A DNA stretch of 25,741 nucleotides from a virus, in the IMG/VR virus record IMGVR_UViG_3300024518_003026, positions 1 through 25,741 of that record, one strand, 5' to 3'. Positions 1 to 7,276 of the stretch are shown here, in pieces (positions within the stretch are counted from its first letter, which is position 1; each line of letters begins with the position of its first letter). The position numbers and the translations under genes are program-made. The notes below the pieces were generated by a model, which worked only from the letters and a program-made list of their open reading frames with translations, was not told where the DNA came from and did not search any database.

Positions 1-104
1 TATTTTAATAGAATCTTTGTGGTAAAAAATATAATAACCATTCCCCCTACTACTATATTAGCAGTTACAATAGAGATTTTGGCTAAATATTCTAACAAAT
101 CCAT
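1..104 (-). CDS. Truncated small membrane protein (3' end outside window)
   Basis: An open frame begins at an ATG (102-104, minus strand) and stays open to the left window edge, giving 34 residues that begin MDLLEYLAKISIVTANIVVG. Residues about 9-27 form one strongly hydrophobic stretch (IVTANIVVGGMVIIFF), so a single transmembrane segment is likely, followed by a Thr/Lys turn. A purine-rich GAGAGG sequence lies about 13 bases upstream, a somewhat long spacing. The gene sits just after the terminator of the tail tube gene and so is probably a separate unit. Family unknown; a holin-like, spanin-like or other small membrane protein are all possible, and the missing C-terminus prevents a choice. 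Confidence 0.5.
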   Translation of the reverse strand, partial: MDLLEYLAKISIVTANIVVGGMVIIFFTTKILLK

Positions 105-136
105 ACAAGTTTCTACACCTCTCTCCGGCTACCACT

Positions 137-174
137 AAAAAAACAAAGGGCCACGTAAAGACGTGACCCTCTGT
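137..174 (-). terminator. Rho-independent terminator after tail tube gene
   Basis: On the minus strand a 14-bp stem (arms 161-174 and 143-156, two G-T wobbles) closes a 4-base loop (157-160) and is followed by a run of T (137-143). It lies 14 bases after the tail tube stop codon. Stem, tetraloop and U-tract are all present, so this is a confident intrinsic terminator. Confidence 0.9.
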
Positions 175-187
175 ATTTAAGTATCCG

Positions 188-1375
188 TTACCATACACCT
201 GAACCGACGTAAAGATCACGTTGGTTCCATCTGGTCTGACCGTTTACATTTCCACCGTTGTCCTCGATATCTCCACTGTGCATTACAGTAAAGTCATTGA
301 AGTTTGAGTAAGAATAAGTAACAGTTGCGTTGCCACCACCAGCATCTCCACCACCGTAGGTGACGGATGAAAGCTTGTTCTTCTTGCCAAGCCATAGTCT
401 CAGGCCTTCGCAAGTAGCGATACGAATAGGTCTCTCATTGAGATTCTGTTTCGTATTACAGGCTCCTTCTTCTGTACAGTCATCAAGAGCATTAATCAAG
501 TCGCCACTAACTGTTGTAACCTCAAAATCACAGGTTACTTCAACAGGGAACGTGACCGTCTTAGCATAGGGGAGTTTAGACCCAAGCTCAAAGATATCTT
601 CACGACCAAGATCTACAGAAGCAGTAATTGAAGAGATGCGAGCATCCGTTCCCTTGACACCACTTAGCAATACACCCGGAATGTCTTCAGGAATAACGGT
701 ATAGTCTCCGCTATTAGAGAAGGCAGTAGATGTCGCAAACTGAATATTCTCACGACGATTTACTCCACCGTCTCCGATAGGGGCGTCGTCATTACCGGCA
801 AACCCGCCAGCAACACCGGTTCCGCTTGGGTAATACTTTACTCCACAACCTGTAGAAATTGTATTGGTTGCGTCTCCAGATTTCCACACTTTGTAGTTAC
901 CGACCATAGTAACGTCTTCGGTGAAGTTATCGTCGAGTGGGAAATTATATCCAACAGATGAAACAACAAGACCTGACATTTCAACTACTGAGTCAGCATA
1001 TGTGTCGGTTTGACCAGCCGATTGATTGTTCGCTTCGTTCCAAATTCCAAGCTGAACAAAAGATTTAACATTAGCAGCATTTCTATTAGCTAAGGCCGGT
1101 GAGGCTGAATACATCGCTGTTGCCATGCAATAAAGAGGGATATACCCGTCTAGAACTTTTGACATTGTTACTTCAACGTCAGGGGTTCCTTCTACATTTT
1201 CGTAGATAGAAATCTGACCAAGTTCAAATACCTGTTCTAGGTTAAAAGTGGTAGTAATACCAACAGATTGAACACCATGCACGACCTTCATACTTGCCTG
1301 CTGATCAGGCGCAGTGCTGTCGGGTGCCATAGCAACCTGTTGAATAGCATAATAAACTCTATTATTAGTTGCCAT
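188..1375 (-). CDS. Major tail tube protein
   Basis: A 395-aa protein that probably polymerises into the tail tube through which DNA passes. The start ATG has a strong AGGAGAA site 6 bases upstream. The N-terminal half (about 34-80) has a tail-tube-like strand pattern with FELG and PDVEVTMSKVLDGY. A related pattern returns at about 245-294 (ITASVDLGREDIFELG, then VEVTCDFEVTTVSG), and each half ends in a beta-rich stretch, suggesting two fused tube domains as in phage T5 pb6. The gene has its own 64-bp leader and ends at a strong terminator, which fits a separately expressed abundant protein. It follows the neck genes, the usual position of a tube gene. No sheath gene precedes it. The assignment rests on pattern and position, not on a search. 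Confidence 0.75.
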   Translation of the reverse strand: MATNNRVYYAIQQVAMAPDSTAPDQQASMKVVHGVQSVGITTTFNLEQVFELGQISIYENVEGTPDVEVTMSKVLDGYIPLYCMATAMYSASPALANRNAANVKSFVQLGIWNEANNQSAGQTDTYADSVVEMSGLVVSSVGYNFPLDDNFTEDVTMVGNYKVWKSGDATNTISTGCGVKYYPSGTGVAGGFAGNDDAPIGDGGVNRRENIQFATSTAFSNSGDYTVIPEDIPGVLLSGVKGTDARISSITASVDLGREDIFELGSKLPYAKTVTFPVEVTCDFEVTTVSGDLINALDDCTEEGACNTKQNLNERPIRIATCEGLRLWLGKKNKLSSVTYGGGDAGGGNATVTYSYSNFNDFTVMHSGDIEDNGGNVNGQTRWNQRDLYVGSGVW

Positions 1376-1409
1376 TAAACTTCTCCTAAAAATTAATTAA
1401 TTCATTATT

Positions 1410-1421
1410 AGATACGTATCT
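1410..1421. promoter_or_regulatory. 12-bp perfect palindrome in the tail tube leader
   Basis: AGATACGTATCT reads the same on both strands. It lies 35 bases upstream of the tail tube start, between the GGTGTA element (1431-1436) and the ribosome binding site. It could be an operator or be chance in an AT-rich gap; no function can be assigned. Confidence 0.3.
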
Positions 1422-1430
1422 GATATTGTA

Positions 1431-1436
1431 TACACC
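1431..1436 (-). promoter_or_regulatory. Candidate late-promoter element GGTGTA upstream of tail tube
   Basis: On the minus strand AAATGGTGTATACAATATC begins just after the stop codon of the preceding gene and lies about 56 bases upstream of the tail tube ATG. Similar cores occur in most larger gaps of the late module (7059-7064, 16341-16346, 18550-18555, variant at 24401-24406). The promoter role is inferred. Confidence 0.35.
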
Positions 1437-1439
1437 ATT

Positions 1440-2423
1440 TTAATCTATAACAACTTCAAAAGTCGCCCTTACCGTGCCTTCATGAAGTCTAGAGTTATAG
1501 CTATTCATTTCTGAAACTGCCATCTCTGTCATTCTTGCAAACAGATATTGATATTGAGGTGTGTCAACAATATCCTTATAGTTATTTGGGTTTGCGACGG
1601 ACATCCCCCTAAAGTCTAAGGGGAAAGCGCCGCTGGATGCTACCGTATTGCTATTATATAGCCAGATTCTGTTATCTTTCTGTAAAGAAATAATGTCTAT
1701 CAGTTGATTTCTCCACCATCTTGATTCGGCAACAATGTGGAACAAAACATCTTGTCTAACAAATTGTGACGTGTCGCCCATTTGATATGGAGTAAATCTT
1801 CTTCTAGGAACTGCCTCTATTACTATTGAGGGCATTTGAACTCTATTATTTGCGAGTATGCCCCAAGCTCCAGAACCTGCTACATCGTAACTAGTATCAT
1901 CTACACGTAAAGAATCATACTGAAGCTCGTCCCACCAAGGGGCTTGGTCTGCAATATAGACTTGGATATTACGGTAACTGTGTTCAAGCTCAACTGTAGC
2001 TGTAGTACTAATAGCGCTGTCAAAAACAACCCTCCCATTGGGATAGTCATAGTGATGACCATAGGTGCTGTCTCCAGTGCCATATAGTACGCCATTAACA
2101 TATACCCCAGATATGCCGATTCCTGAATAGTCTGAGCCTGCATCCGAATATAGTTTACCTGTCTCCCAAACCCAGTCTTTCCTCGCGGACTCCCATATTT
2201 GTCCATTTATATAAGAAGGGTCTTGAACTGCTCTTAAATTACTAAAGTCTCCCCCAAAAGCCCCGGAGGTTGGTATGCTTACATCGCTCCACCCTCCTAT
2301 TTGAAGCATTCCCCAGTCCATATACCATTTTAAGTTATTTTCTAACTCTGAGGTAAAAAGAGTATCTCCGACATGTGACACTTTTGAAAAGCTTGTATAG
2401 CCTTCTCCGTTTGGTAAGCTCAT
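1440..2423 (-). CDS. Probable tail completion/terminator virion protein
   Basis: A 327-aa protein, unrecognised by family. It is rich in aromatic residues and beta-strand patterns, with a Gly/Tyr-rich middle (about 95-150) and no signal peptide or membrane segment. It starts directly after the stop of the 210-aa neck protein (TAAATG), so translation is probably coupled. It is the last gene before the tail tube gene, the place where tailed phages usually encode the protein capping the head-proximal end of the tail. A tail completion role is therefore inferred from order only. A baseplate or other virion role is also possible. Confidence 0.45.
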   Translation of the reverse strand: MSLPNGEGYTSFSKVSHVGDTLFTSELENNLKWYMDWGMLQIGGWSDVSIPTSGAFGGDFSNLRAVQDPSYINGQIWESARKDWVWETGKLYSDAGSDYSGIGISGVYVNGVLYGTGDSTYGHHYDYPNGRVVFDSAISTTATVELEHSYRNIQVYIADQAPWWDELQYDSLRVDDTSYDVAGSGAWGILANNRVQMPSIVIEAVPRRRFTPYQMGDTSQFVRQDVLFHIVAESRWWRNQLIDIISLQKDNRIWLYNSNTVASSGAFPLDFRGMSVANPNNYKDIVDTPQYQYLFARMTEMAVSEMNSYNSRLHEGTVRATFEVVID

Positions 2424-3056
2424 TTATATCACCTTTGTTATTTCTCGCCTGACTATAACGTCTATTTCATCATGTAGTCCCTCAAGGGCTCTTGTTGCAA
2501 AATTGTTGCTAGCTGTCCCTACGAAAGCAGAAGGAACACCCCATGAAGAGCTTTGTCTGGATATCATTATCCCTCCCCCTGCCCTTCCTCTTCTCCCCGG
2601 TTGAAATTTATAGTTATTAACTATTCTGGTGTCTCCCTCTAAAAGTAGCCACCTGAGCCACTCCAGATTAGATCCATTTTCTGTTACAAAATCTGCTTCT
2701 GGCATGGATAATGCTTTTGAATAGTCGTTATCTACCATACTTATAGAAATCCCTCCGAATTTCCCCGCCCCCTTCACATATCTAACCTCAATAGCCTCTG
2801 CCCACATATCTATAATGTTTGCTATCCTAGAAGCCCCATCTACCAACCCAAACTGATACCTTAGCTTCCCTCCTGCTAGTGAATTTACTTCAGGTGCCTG
2901 TTCTAGTTTTATTCTAACCAGATTCTGCAAGGCTATCTCAATAGACTCTGTAATATTATTGATAGAAGCAAGAAGCCTTTTGTTGATCTCCTTGTCTATT
3001 TCTTTCTGAAAGTAAGATTGGAATCCTGACTCTAACCTAATACTCAAGTTTACCAT
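2424..3056 (-). CDS. Probable neck/tail completion protein (HK97 gp10-like position)
   Basis: A 210-aa protein starting MVNLSIRLESGFQSYFQKEI. The N-terminal 55 residues are largely helical and charged (KEIDKEINKRLLASINNITE), followed by a mixed alpha/beta part with a Gly/Arg-rich loop (PGRRGRAGGG, about 153-162). The general build and the position between a small Cys-containing protein and the tail completion candidate match HK97 gp10-like neck proteins. The start codon overlaps the upstream stop by one base (TAATG), a sign of translational coupling. Function is inferred from position and secondary-structure impression. Confidence 0.5.
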   Translation of the reverse strand: MVNLSIRLESGFQSYFQKEIDKEINKRLLASINNITESIEIALQNLVRIKLEQAPEVNSLAGGKLRYQFGLVDGASRIANIIDMWAEAIEVRYVKGAGKFGGISISMVDNDYSKALSMPEADFVTENGSNLEWLRWLLLEGDTRIVNNYKFQPGRRGRAGGGIMISRQSSSWGVPSAFVGTASNNFATRALEGLHDEIDVIVRREITKVI

Positions 3057-3586
3057 TATTTGATCCTTTTCCAGTTACAGAATACAAACTCGTCGTCACC
3101 AAATCCTGCTGGTTGAGGCTCGCTAATGCGTTCAAATCTTGCATCCGCATAATTTGCTATCTCTGTTGAGGGCTGAAGCTCTTTTGCCCTTAATAGCTTA
3201 GGGGTTACTTCCTTCCTTCCTATTACCTGTATTATTCCATCAGGGGCGTTAACTGGAGTCTTTATACCTAAGAAATCTTTATAGTCATATATGACTGCAA
3301 GGTTTATGTTTTCTGTGGATATAACGGGCTTTTTACCATTTCCAGCACAAAGGGGACATATTCCTCCGTTTCTAAATGGGACAGGGCCTCCTGTAATAAA
3401 ACGATTAGAAGACTTTCTTCCAATAGGATCATAAACGCAATTAGGACAAGCCTCATATTTCGTTATTCCAAAATATAGCCTGCACGCAACAGTTAACGCC
3501 GAATCTTCTAATAAAGAACGAATAGCATTACCAAACAGTTTTTTCATATCGCTTGTTATAATATTGGAAAATGACGGAACTGACAC
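3056..3586 (-). CDS. Probable head closure/neck protein with zinc-ribbon-like Cys pairs
   Basis: A 176-aa protein started by GTG at 3584-3586, with a good AAGGAG site just upstream inside the end of the previous gene. It carries two CxxC pairs, CPNC (about 47-50) and CPLC (about 77-80), the second followed by AGNGK. They resemble a zinc-binding pair separated by a flexible loop. The rest has no recognisable enzyme motif. Position between the adaptor and neck genes suggests a head closure or connector protein stabilised by a metal ion. It overlaps the next gene by one base (TAATG). Role is inference; the Cys pairs are directly visible. Confidence 0.5.
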   Translation of the reverse strand: MSVPSFSNIITSDMKKLFGNAIRSLLEDSALTVACRLYFGITKYEACPNCVYDPIGRKSSNRFITGGPVPFRNGGICPLCAGNGKKPVISTENINLAVIYDYKDFLGIKTPVNAPDGIIQVIGRKEVTPKLLRAKELQPSTEIANYADARFERISEPQPAGFGDDEFVFCNWKRIK

Positions 3587-3597
3587 CTTGTTCTCCT

Positions 3598-4686
3598 TTA
3601 AAAGTCTGATAAGTTGAAAGAGGAAACTGCTTGATGGGCGGAAAAACCAAGAGATAGTTTGTTGTTCGCTTCTGCTGAGCTTGTCTTACATGAGTCGCAC
3701 TGGTCAGCCCCTATATCCCAAGAACTAGCGGAAGAGTCTCTGTCATAAGAGTCTATGTCCATCTGGACACTATGAGTTGTCCCTAAGTCTGTTCCTTTTC
3801 TGAGTGCTGCTGCAAATGCAATTAAATGTAAGTCTTCTGAGCCCTGAGTCGTTGATATAAATAAAGTTGGGGCTCTCTTGTTCACTACTGGGTTCCCTCC
3901 GGGAGCGCTATAGTCCCCAGAGAGATTATGGCTACTGCTTGAGCCGCTGACAGCCCTAAAGCATTCTCCCGAATCTATTATTATGGTATTTATATATTCT
4001 CCATAAAAGCCCCCCCATACAGAGTGTGAGCTTAAGTCAAAAAGATTATATAAGGTTGAGTTATATATCTTAGAATCTGTGGAATTGTCTAAATTAAACC
4101 CTTGAACATTGGCAGATACTCCTCCTCCAAAATATGTCTTACCACAATTGAAAACCATGCAGTTTTGCACCCTTGGCTTCCCTTGTCTAAATACCCTAAA
4201 AATCTTGGTAGCCGAGGCGCTAGAAGTAAAGTTGTTAACTAAACATCTGGAGATAACAGTGGTTTTTTCTGATAGTAAAAGTCCAAACATATGGACGTCG
4301 CTAGAACTATTGAAGTCTGCAAACTCAATATCCTCTATCTTTACTTTGTATTCACCATAGGTAGAAGAATCATAGCTTACTGTGTAAGGTGCTACAGAAT
4401 CAGATGCTGATCCACTATAGTTTATTTTGACCCCGGAGTCTGTGGTGCCATCATGCTTATACGCCGAATTAGCCCTAAGAGTGACGCTATTAAGGCTTCC
4501 TGTGCTAAATGGGGCATCTCCAATATTGAAAGTTTCATCATAAGAGGAGTCATAGAGCTCCCCTATTATATCGTATCCGGAAGGATAAGTTCCATCAGAT
4601 AAACTAACTATCCAAGCAGCAATAGTGCTATAGTCCTTCCCGGACCCTATGCTTGCTGTACCAGTGCTGCCTACATACTCGACCAT
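3598..4686 (-). CDS. Beta-helix virion protein, shorter paralogue
   Basis: A 362-aa protein. The ATG at 4684-4686 is chosen over an upstream TTG because AGGAG lies 10 bases before the ATG. The opening (GSTGTASIGSGKDYSTIAAW) and the alternating short strands with Asn/Ser turns (INYSG, VSRCLVNNF, VQNCMVFNC, KIYNSTLYN) resemble right-handed parallel beta-helix proteins used as spikes or glycan-binding and glycan-cleaving fibres. The C-terminal part (SEDLHL, GTDLGTT, then DRDSSASSWDIGADQ) is shared with the 458-aa protein at 7277-8653, so the two are paralogues at least over this module. No catalytic residues can be named. Located among neck genes, it may be a head, neck or tail spike. Confidence 0.6.
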   Translation of the reverse strand: MVEYVGSTGTASIGSGKDYSTIAAWIVSLSDGTYPSGYDIIGELYDSSYDETFNIGDAPFSTGSLNSVTLRANSAYKHDGTTDSGVKINYSGSASDSVAPYTVSYDSSTYGEYKVKIEDIEFADFNSSSDVHMFGLLLSEKTTVISRCLVNNFTSSASATKIFRVFRQGKPRVQNCMVFNCGKTYFGGGVSANVQGFNLDNSTDSKIYNSTLYNLFDLSSHSVWGGFYGEYINTIIIDSGECFRAVSGSSSSHNLSGDYSAPGGNPVVNKRAPTLFISTTQGSEDLHLIAFAAALRKGTDLGTTHSVQMDIDSYDRDSSASSWDIGADQCDSCKTSSAEANNKLSLGFSAHQAVSSFNLSDF

Positions 4687-4699
4687 TTTAAACAAACTC

Positions 4700-5605
4700 C
4701 TATAAAGCTATGATGCCTGCATCAATTTTATTGACGGTTAAAAGGTCTCCTGTTGGTCTTGAGTCTAGTTCTTTTCTAGCGTCCACCTCTGTATTGGGGT
4801 TTCTAATATCATCAACATCCAAGGACAAAAGGGAATCGTAATCCCAGTAAGGAACAGTGAACTTCCTTTTAGCTACCAGTATCTGTTCAAGTGGAACGTC
4901 CCCAGAGTCAATCCCTATCTCCATCTCAACGATAGGGTCCCCGTCGGTATAGGCAGACTCAGCTCTTTCATTCGCAAAGTCTTCCGATAGCTCATGAAGA
5001 TCGCAACCGCAGGTACAGTTAATACATGCAGCATGACTTACAGCATCTTCATGGGTGTGTGGATGTCCATGACCACAACAATTCATAACTAAAAACGATC
5101 TCTTTTCGATAGGGCTAAAATTCCAAGATGTATTATTTTGTTTGAGCTCATCTGTATGGGTCTCTATATCATTCCACAAAGCATCTAGGTCAACAGAAGG
5201 CCTTGTCTTTCCATACCAAATCTCTGCCCCTGACGAGCCAAAAATTTTGTGTCTGGCACTTTTTAGTCTTCTGGATATAAACTGATACGCATTAATATAC
5301 TCCCCTTCGTCATTGGGGGTTGTATTTAATATGTCTTCCTCTCCTGTTATCATATTGGTTCTTCTGATGTCGTTTGAGTTAACCCTCTCAAACTTATAGG
5401 TATTCATCAACTCAAGACACTTCATCAATAAAGAGTCATTATCCCTAAGTCCAGTAACTTCATTTAGAGGAAAATTATTTACATTACATATAGTACCGGC
5501 ATTAGACAAAAGTATCCTATCAGGTGAAAACGTTTGTATAATGTCCCCATCTCTATAGCTGGTCTGAGGACCGTCTGGATTACCTACTTTTACTATTAGT
5601 TCCAT
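4700..5605 (-). CDS. Unknown virion-region protein with Cys/His cluster
   Basis: A 301-aa protein not recognised. Around residues 173-207 lies a dense metal-ligand cluster: CCGHGHPHTH, then a His/Cys pair (SHAACINCTCGC) and DLHE, about seven Cys and six His within 35 residues. Such spacing suggests bound zinc or another metal. N- and C-terminal parts are mixed alpha/beta and acidic, with no membrane segment. The gene lies 13 bases before a beta-helix gene and 10 bases after a small beta protein, in the head-neck region, so a structural or assembly role is likely but not shown. Ribosome binding site is weak (AGG about 8 bases upstream). Confidence 0.55.
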   Translation of the reverse strand: MELIVKVGNPDGPQTSYRDGDIIQTFSPDRILLSNAGTICNVNNFPLNEVTGLRDNDSLLMKCLELMNTYKFERVNSNDIRRTNMITGEEDILNTTPNDEGEYINAYQFISRRLKSARHKIFGSSGAEIWYGKTRPSVDLDALWNDIETHTDELKQNNTSWNFSPIEKRSFLVMNCCGHGHPHTHEDAVSHAACINCTCGCDLHELSEDFANERAESAYTDGDPIVEMEIGIDSGDVPLEQILVAKRKFTVPYWDYDSLLSLDVDDIRNPNTEVDARKELDSRPTGDLLTVNKIDAGIIAL

Positions 5606-5615
5606 TTTTAAAAAC

Positions 5616-5912
5616 CTATACTAGCATGAAGCTGATCGAAGCTGTAGAGCTGGCCGTTATGGCATATATTTTATTAGGCTCTATAATAGGAACCACAATA
5701 GCCTCTCCTGCCGCGAGGGGATACCCATCTGTGTTCTCAGAGGAGGTTCCCGCAGTCACACCCTTTGGGCCAATATACACTGTAACGCTATTTGAAGCAG
5801 TAGCCATTATTTGAACCCCTCGCCTAGCATTTATGGCTCGGGAAGTTATTTGAACTGCACTTGTCCCAATCCCAGCCTTGCTGCCCGTCGAAAATTCCGG
5901 TACGCCTGCCAT
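5616..5912 (-). CDS. Small beta-sandwich-like virion protein
   Basis: A 98-aa protein with AAGGAGA upstream of its ATG. The sequence runs through alternating strands: AVQITSRAINARRGVQIMA, VTVYIGPKGV, DGYPLAAGEAIVVPI, NKIYAITAS, ending SISFMLV. This pattern recurs in small phage virion proteins of unknown exact role and suggests a compact beta-sandwich, possibly an accessory decoration or fibre-tip domain. It sits in a cluster of small genes between capsid-side and neck genes. Function is not established; the structural impression is inference. Confidence 0.5.
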   Translation of the reverse strand: MAGVPEFSTGSKAGIGTSAVQITSRAINARRGVQIMATASNSVTVYIGPKGVTAGTSSENTDGYPLAAGEAIVVPIIEPNKIYAITASSTASISFMLV

Positions 5913-5930
5913 ATCAAGTCTCCTTTTGCT

Positions 5931-6140
5931 CTAAGCGCTATAGTAGTTATAGTCGTTAAATTTATCTTTATATTTATCATAAATCGTTCCGGTCGTGGGA
6001 AGATTAGACACATACGTATCAATAGTGTAGTCACTACCTAGAACTCCTGATCCGGCACCTAGTGGACCTATGCCAACTATAGTACCGTTTTTCAGTGTAG
6101 TTCCGGAGCCTTTAGGTTGGTATATTATATCATCGGCCAT
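5931..6140 (-). CDS. Small hypothetical protein, Gly/Tyr-rich
   Basis: A 69-aa protein with AGGAGAG 6 bases before its ATG, which supports translation. It starts MADDIIYQPKGSGTTLKNGT, has a Gly-rich middle (GIGPLGAGSGVLG) and a Tyr/Asp/Lys-rich tail (YDKYKDKFNDYNYYSA). No membrane segment, no Cys, no known motif. It is in the small-gene cluster between the adaptor candidate and the beta-sandwich-like protein, so it may be a minor virion component. Family not recognised. Confidence 0.5.
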   Translation of the reverse strand: MADDIIYQPKGSGTTLKNGTIVGIGPLGAGSGVLGSDYTIDTYVSNLPTTGTIYDKYKDKFNDYNYYSA

Positions 6141-6177
6141 TTTACTCTCCTATTTTATTAAAAGGTTATATTGTGAA

Positions 6178-6696
6178 TTAGTCTTGGTTTCGTTCCTCGT
6201 CCTCTCCTGCAGAAGGAAAGAAATCGTTCGATGCGAAAGGACTCATAACTGCCTGTATTATCTGTGCTCCCTTATAGCCAAAGTTGTATGCCTTCTTTAG
6301 CTCTTCAAACGCCCTACATGGGCCTTCGTTGAGCAATATTGATAATTGTGCCCCATAGGAGCCTGTTTGTAGAGATGCGGGTCCAAGCCTAGCTGTTACT
6401 CCCTGAAGCAGGGCGGCATTGCGAAACGCGCCTTCATCAGCAAGGCACGCAGCCTTCAAGACCATAAAGGATACGAACTCCTTTCCGTCGTCCTGACTGT
6501 CTGGATTAGGGGTTATACTATAGGCAGAGACATCAATAACATAACTACTTTTAAAATTAATGTCTATCGGTAAAAAATAGGCACTTGTTATAAGTAGGTC
6601 TTCTAATCTCTGCGTAGAATATGTATTCGTGCCGTCACAACCTGCGTCGTTTAGCATGGTTCTAAGCATTATCAAACTTGAATTTTGCCAGCTCAT
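6178..6696 (-). CDS. Probable head-tail connector (adaptor) protein
   Basis: A 172-aa protein. The N-terminal part (LIMLRTMLNDAGCDGTNTYSTQRLEDLLITSA) has the look of gp6/gp15-type head-tail adaptors, which usually open with helices around an LR-x-L-x-D stretch followed by a line of residues like YSxxRLExLL. The middle is helical (LKAACLADEGAFRNAALLQGV) and the C-terminus acidic. It lies at the point where adaptor genes sit relative to downstream closure, neck and tube genes, although fibre genes separate it from the capsid gene. It starts one base after the upstream stop region (gap of one base), so expression is probably coupled. Confidence 0.5.
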   Translation of the reverse strand: MSWQNSSLIMLRTMLNDAGCDGTNTYSTQRLEDLLITSAYFLPIDINFKSSYVIDVSAYSITPNPDSQDDGKEFVSFMVLKAACLADEGAFRNAALLQGVTARLGPASLQTGSYGAQLSILLNEGPCRAFEELKKAYNFGYKGAQIIQAVMSPFASNDFFPSAGEDEERNQD

Positions 6697-6697
6697 A

Positions 6698-7024
6698 TTA
6701 TCTATCCGTTACAAAAAGTATACCATCCCCTTCAAGGGTGGCTGAATCTGAAGTCGCTACAACCGCTTCTATCTTATAGGTGTTCCCGGTAGTTCCACCA
6801 GAAACCCAAAAGGTTATCATGCTATTTTTACTACTAGAAGCAGATGTCTCAATCCCGCTAGTAGCTATGGTCAAGTCACTGACTGTTCCATCTATTTTTT
6901 CTGAACTAACACTGCTTATTGAGCTAATAATCTCTGATGTGGCCAGCAAGTTGTTAAATTCTATTGAAAACTTTCTCTGTTCAGCGGGTTGCTTACAAAG
7001 TCTTTCATTAGCTATAACGCCCAT
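6698..7024 (-). CDS. Ig-like beta virion protein
   Basis: A 108-aa protein with TAGGAG 8 bases before its ATG. After a short basic N-terminus (MGVIANERLCKQPAEQRKFS) the sequence alternates strands and Ser/Thr turns and ends in TFWVSGGTTGNTYKIEAVVATSD followed by a final strand (GILFVTDR). The GGTTGNTYKI type of motif is common in small phage proteins with an immunoglobulin-like fold. A minor capsid or tail accessory role is likely. Its leader contains a GGTGTA element and an inverted repeat, so it may start a transcription unit. Confidence 0.5.
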   Translation of the reverse strand: MGVIANERLCKQPAEQRKFSIEFNNLLATSEIISSISSVSSEKIDGTVSDLTIATSGIETSASSSKNSMITFWVSGGTTGNTYKIEAVVATSDSATLEGDGILFVTDR

Positions 7025-7044
7025 TTTTATCTCCTATAATAAAC

Positions 7045-7059
7045 ATTCTACTGTAGAAT
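7045..7059. promoter_or_regulatory. Inverted repeat in leader of the Ig-like gene
   Basis: ATTCTAC and GTAGAAT flank a single central T, a perfect 7-bp inverted repeat, directly next to a GGTGTA element (minus strand, 7059-7064) and 20 bases upstream of the start codon. It may be an operator or a small hairpin. Function unknown. Confidence 0.3.
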
Positions 7060-7064
7060 ACACC
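7059..7064 (-). promoter_or_regulatory. Candidate late-promoter element GGTGTA
   Basis: On the minus strand the gap after the 63-aa gene reads AATTGGTGTATTCTACAGT. It shares TTGGTGTA with the elements upstream of the portal and at the protease gene. Promoter role inferred from recurrence in gaps. Confidence 0.35.
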
Positions 7065-7074
7065 AATTATTGAC

Positions 7075-7266
7075 CTAAGAAGGGACTGTCCAAGTATCTG
7101 ATCTTGTAGGCAGGGTGGCCTCCAGCTTACACACGGGAATTGTCCATTCTGTCTTTCTAGATGGGACTGTCCATATCTTGATCTTAGCATCTCTCTGCGC
7201 AATTCCTACAATGGTATCTTCTATATCAGATATTGGAAAGCTTGCTATTGGATGGAAACCGAACAT
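7075..7266 (-). CDS. Small hypothetical protein with WTVP-type repeats
   Basis: A 63-aa protein with AAGGAG 7 bases before its ATG. The C-terminal half repeats a short Trp motif: IWTVPSRK, EWTIPVCK and TWTVPS, at roughly 10-18 residue steps. No membrane segment. The neighbours are the beta-helix protein (10 bases upstream) and the Ig-like protein. Family not recognised; a small virion or assembly protein is the most that position allows. Confidence 0.5.
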   Translation of the reverse strand: MFGFHPIASFPISDIEDTIVGIAQRDAKIKIWTVPSRKTEWTIPVCKLEATLPTRSDTWTVPS

Positions 7267-7276
7267 ATAATTCTCC

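Noticed and set aside
1901-2206. 101-aa minus-strand frame inside the 327-aa gene
   Set aside because: Out-of-frame overlap within a longer gene that fits its neighbours exactly; no sign of separate coding.
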